Of a stretch of DNA of 64,000 nt, positions 62,535 through 64,000 are shown piece by piece. The stretch's first letter is position 1. The number at the start of each line of letters is the position of its first letter. This DNA comes from Photobacterium sanguinicancri (GTDB lineage Bacteria; Pseudomonadota; Gammaproteobacteria; Enterobacterales; Vibrionaceae), in assembly GCF_024346675.1 (NCBI RefSeq), contig NZ_AP024850.1:2604001-2668000 (forward strand), written 5' to 3'. The translations under genes were made by a program, and so were the position numbers. The notes below the pieces were generated by a model. That model searched no databases, was not told the DNA's origin, and was given only the letters and a program-made list of their open reading frames with translations.

Positions 62535-63887
62535 CTAACTGGCATGATGAATCCTGACATTTTCAATCACAGAATACAGCTTGTCAGCCAAAGCTCGCTG
62601 CGTTGCAATCTCGCCATGCACCAAGTAAATCTCCCTCGGTCCATGAGCAATATTACGGACAAACTCAATTAAATCAGACTGATCAGCATGTGCCGAATAA
62701 CCCGACAGTTGATGTATTTGAGCATTTACGGTTATTAATGCTTGGTTAACTTCAACGTCTGTTTTACCGTCGATTAACGCTTTACCAAGCGTTCCTTTGG
62801 CTTGATAACCCGAAAAAACAATGTCTGTTCGCTTATCTGGTAATAATGCTTCAAGGTAACCAACAACCCGCCCCCCGGTACACATCCCACTTGCGGCTAC
62901 AATAATCGCTGGCTCAGCAGAAGCTTGAAGTCGGTTAATCAGTGCGACATGTTCAGCATGCGATTTAATCACAATACATTGTTGAAAAGAGAGAGGATGA
63001 CGCCCTGTGCTATAGCGTGATTTAGCCTCATTTGCCCATAATTGTTTATAGGTGTTGTACTGCTCGGTGATCTTGGCAGCCAGAGGGGAATCTAAAATAA
63101 CGGGTAGACTTTGCCACTTTACTTTTGACGAATGGATATCGGCTTGCGCAATAATATTTTCAAGATCAAACAGGAGTTCTTGCGTTCGACCGACACTAAA
63201 CGCCGGAATAATAATCGCCCCACCATCTTGTAATGAACGCTCTACAATCTCTTTTAACCGCCTCTGACGATCACCGATAGATTGATGTTGGCGATCACCA
63301 TAAGTGCTTTCCAGTACTAAAATATCAGCCCGTTCAGGTGAGGAAGGATCAACTAATAACGGCGTATTGCATGGGCCTAAGTCACCAGAAAAGACCACAA
63401 CACGATCATCTGGCAACTTAATTTCAACATAAGCAGAGCCCAATATATGGCCCGCTTGACGAAAGCGGACATTGATCAGCTCACCGCTAGGAAAAGTGAG
63501 CTGAACCCAGCAATCATAAGGGATTGGCTTTAACAGCGAACGCACCCGATTAGTGATTTGTTCACATTGCTGAGAATCAAGACCAAGTTGAATTTTAAGC
63601 CCATCTTCAAGCATCAAAGGCAGCAAAGCCGATGTCGCTTGAGTCGCATAAATTGGCGAATGAAAGCCCGCTGCGAGTAACCAAGGAATACGACCAACAT
63701 GGTCGATATGGCAATGAGTAAGAAAGAGTGCACGCACACAATCTAATGGGAAATCAATATTCAATGATGACTTTGATTCAGCACCTTGGAAAAGGCCACA
63801 ATCAATCAATAAACTATTGCTTCCTAAAAACAACTCATGGCAAGAGCCTGTTACACCATCTTTGGCCCCATGATGTTCTATGCGCAC
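62535..63887 (-). CDS. Beta-CASP metallo-beta-lactamase-fold hydrolase (RNA-processing type)
   Basis: 450 aa, GTG start with GGAG 7 bases upstream. The metal motif is FLTHCHIDHVGRIPWL (HxHxDH). Later ligands are in AGHILGSAYVEI, FSGDLGP and the C-terminal SGYSAHADQSDLIEF. The beta-CASP insert (IIPAFSVGRTQELLFDL, VAASGMCTGGRVVGYLEALL) marks the CPSF-73/RNase J-like group that cuts RNA. It is related to archaeal and bacterial YSH1-type proteins; substrate and role here are unknown. Bases 63888-64000 upstream show no gene. Confidence 0.88.
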   Translation of the reverse strand: MRIEHHGAKDGVTGSCHELFLGSNSLLIDCGLFQGAESKSSLNIDFPLDCVRALFLTHCHIDHVGRIPWLLAAGFHSPIYATQATSALLPLMLEDGLKIQLGLDSQQCEQITNRVRSLLKPIPYDCWVQLTFPSGELINVRFRQAGHILGSAYVEIKLPDDRVVVFSGDLGPCNTPLLVDPSSPERADILVLESTYGDRQHQSIGDRQRRLKEIVERSLQDGGAIIIPAFSVGRTQELLFDLENIIAQADIHSSKVKWQSLPVILDSPLAAKITEQYNTYKQLWANEAKSRYSTGRHPLSFQQCIVIKSHAEHVALINRLQASAEPAIIVAASGMCTGGRVVGYLEALLPDKRTDIVFSGYQAKGTLGKALIDGKTDVEVNQALITVNAQIHQLSGYSAHADQSDLIEFVRNIAHGPREIYLVHGEIATQRALADKLYSVIENVRIHHAS

Positions 63888-64000
63888 CGCACTGCTCCAA
63901 CATATTAGTATTAAGCGGGCATGATGACAGAGAGTGATTAATTTAAACGCTAATAAACCATTTGTTTAGATATGTATCGCATAATTATCGACAGTGAAAA

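Overview
The window is a chromosomal core segment of a gammaproteobacterium in the Vibrionaceae, most likely Photobacterium or a close Vibrio relative. Four things point there. The fadR gene carries the extra ligand-domain insertion typical of vibrios. A LysR gene closely resembles Vibrio AphB. The FimV/HubP protein is giant and acidic (about 1660 residues). Gene order mixes E. coli-like blocks with Vibrio-type neighbours. The base composition is moderately AT-rich, coding density is high, and I see no insertion sequence, prophage, integron, CRISPR array or rRNA gene. One tRNA is present.

Layout: 1-4,700 is a spoVR (partial)-fadR-nhaB-dsbB block. 4,700-13,600 holds a Nudix gene with a YecA-like gene, an atypical SDR, dusC, two small metal-cluster proteins (ycgN, yeiW-like), a Tim44-like and a TM2 membrane protein, and a TetR-type regulator in operon with a transporter-acyltransferase fusion. 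13,700-20,950 is the complete menaquinone operon menF-D-H-B-C-E on the minus strand. 21,300-26,750 has alaA, yfbR-dgt (nucleotide pool control), a DTW-domain gene divergent from a rhombosortase, and a probable NsrR-controlled YeaR-like gene. 26,850-36,300 is the proteostasis block tig-clpP-clpX-lon-hupB-ppiD-comEA-like plus tRNA-Arg(UCU). 36,700-44,340 has folD, galU, rfaH, a POT peptide transporter, the RpoS adaptor rssB divergent from an aphB-like regulator, and yohC. 44,450-50,470 is truA-accD-folC-dedD-cvpA-purF. 50,670-59,750 is fimV/hubP-asd-pdxB-fabB. The end has mnmC, a secreted low-complexity GfcA-like protein and a beta-CASP metallo-hydrolase.

Functional links: two near-consensus PurR operators, before folD and before cvpA-purF, suggest common purine control of one-carbon and purine synthesis. 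The ClpX, ClpP and RssB genes for RpoS turnover all lie in the window. FadR and FabB connect fatty-acid control and synthesis. Lon has an E. coli-like sigma-32 promoter.

I did not find a clear, self-contained undescribed system. The best leads are a palindrome lying over the promoter of the TetR/transporter-acyltransferase operon, a 72-base palindromic element between fabB and pdxB, a structured nhaB leader, interlocked start sites of the DTW gene and the rhombosortase gene, and several unstudied small proteins. All identifications are from reading the sequence and from remembered family sequences; no database search was run.
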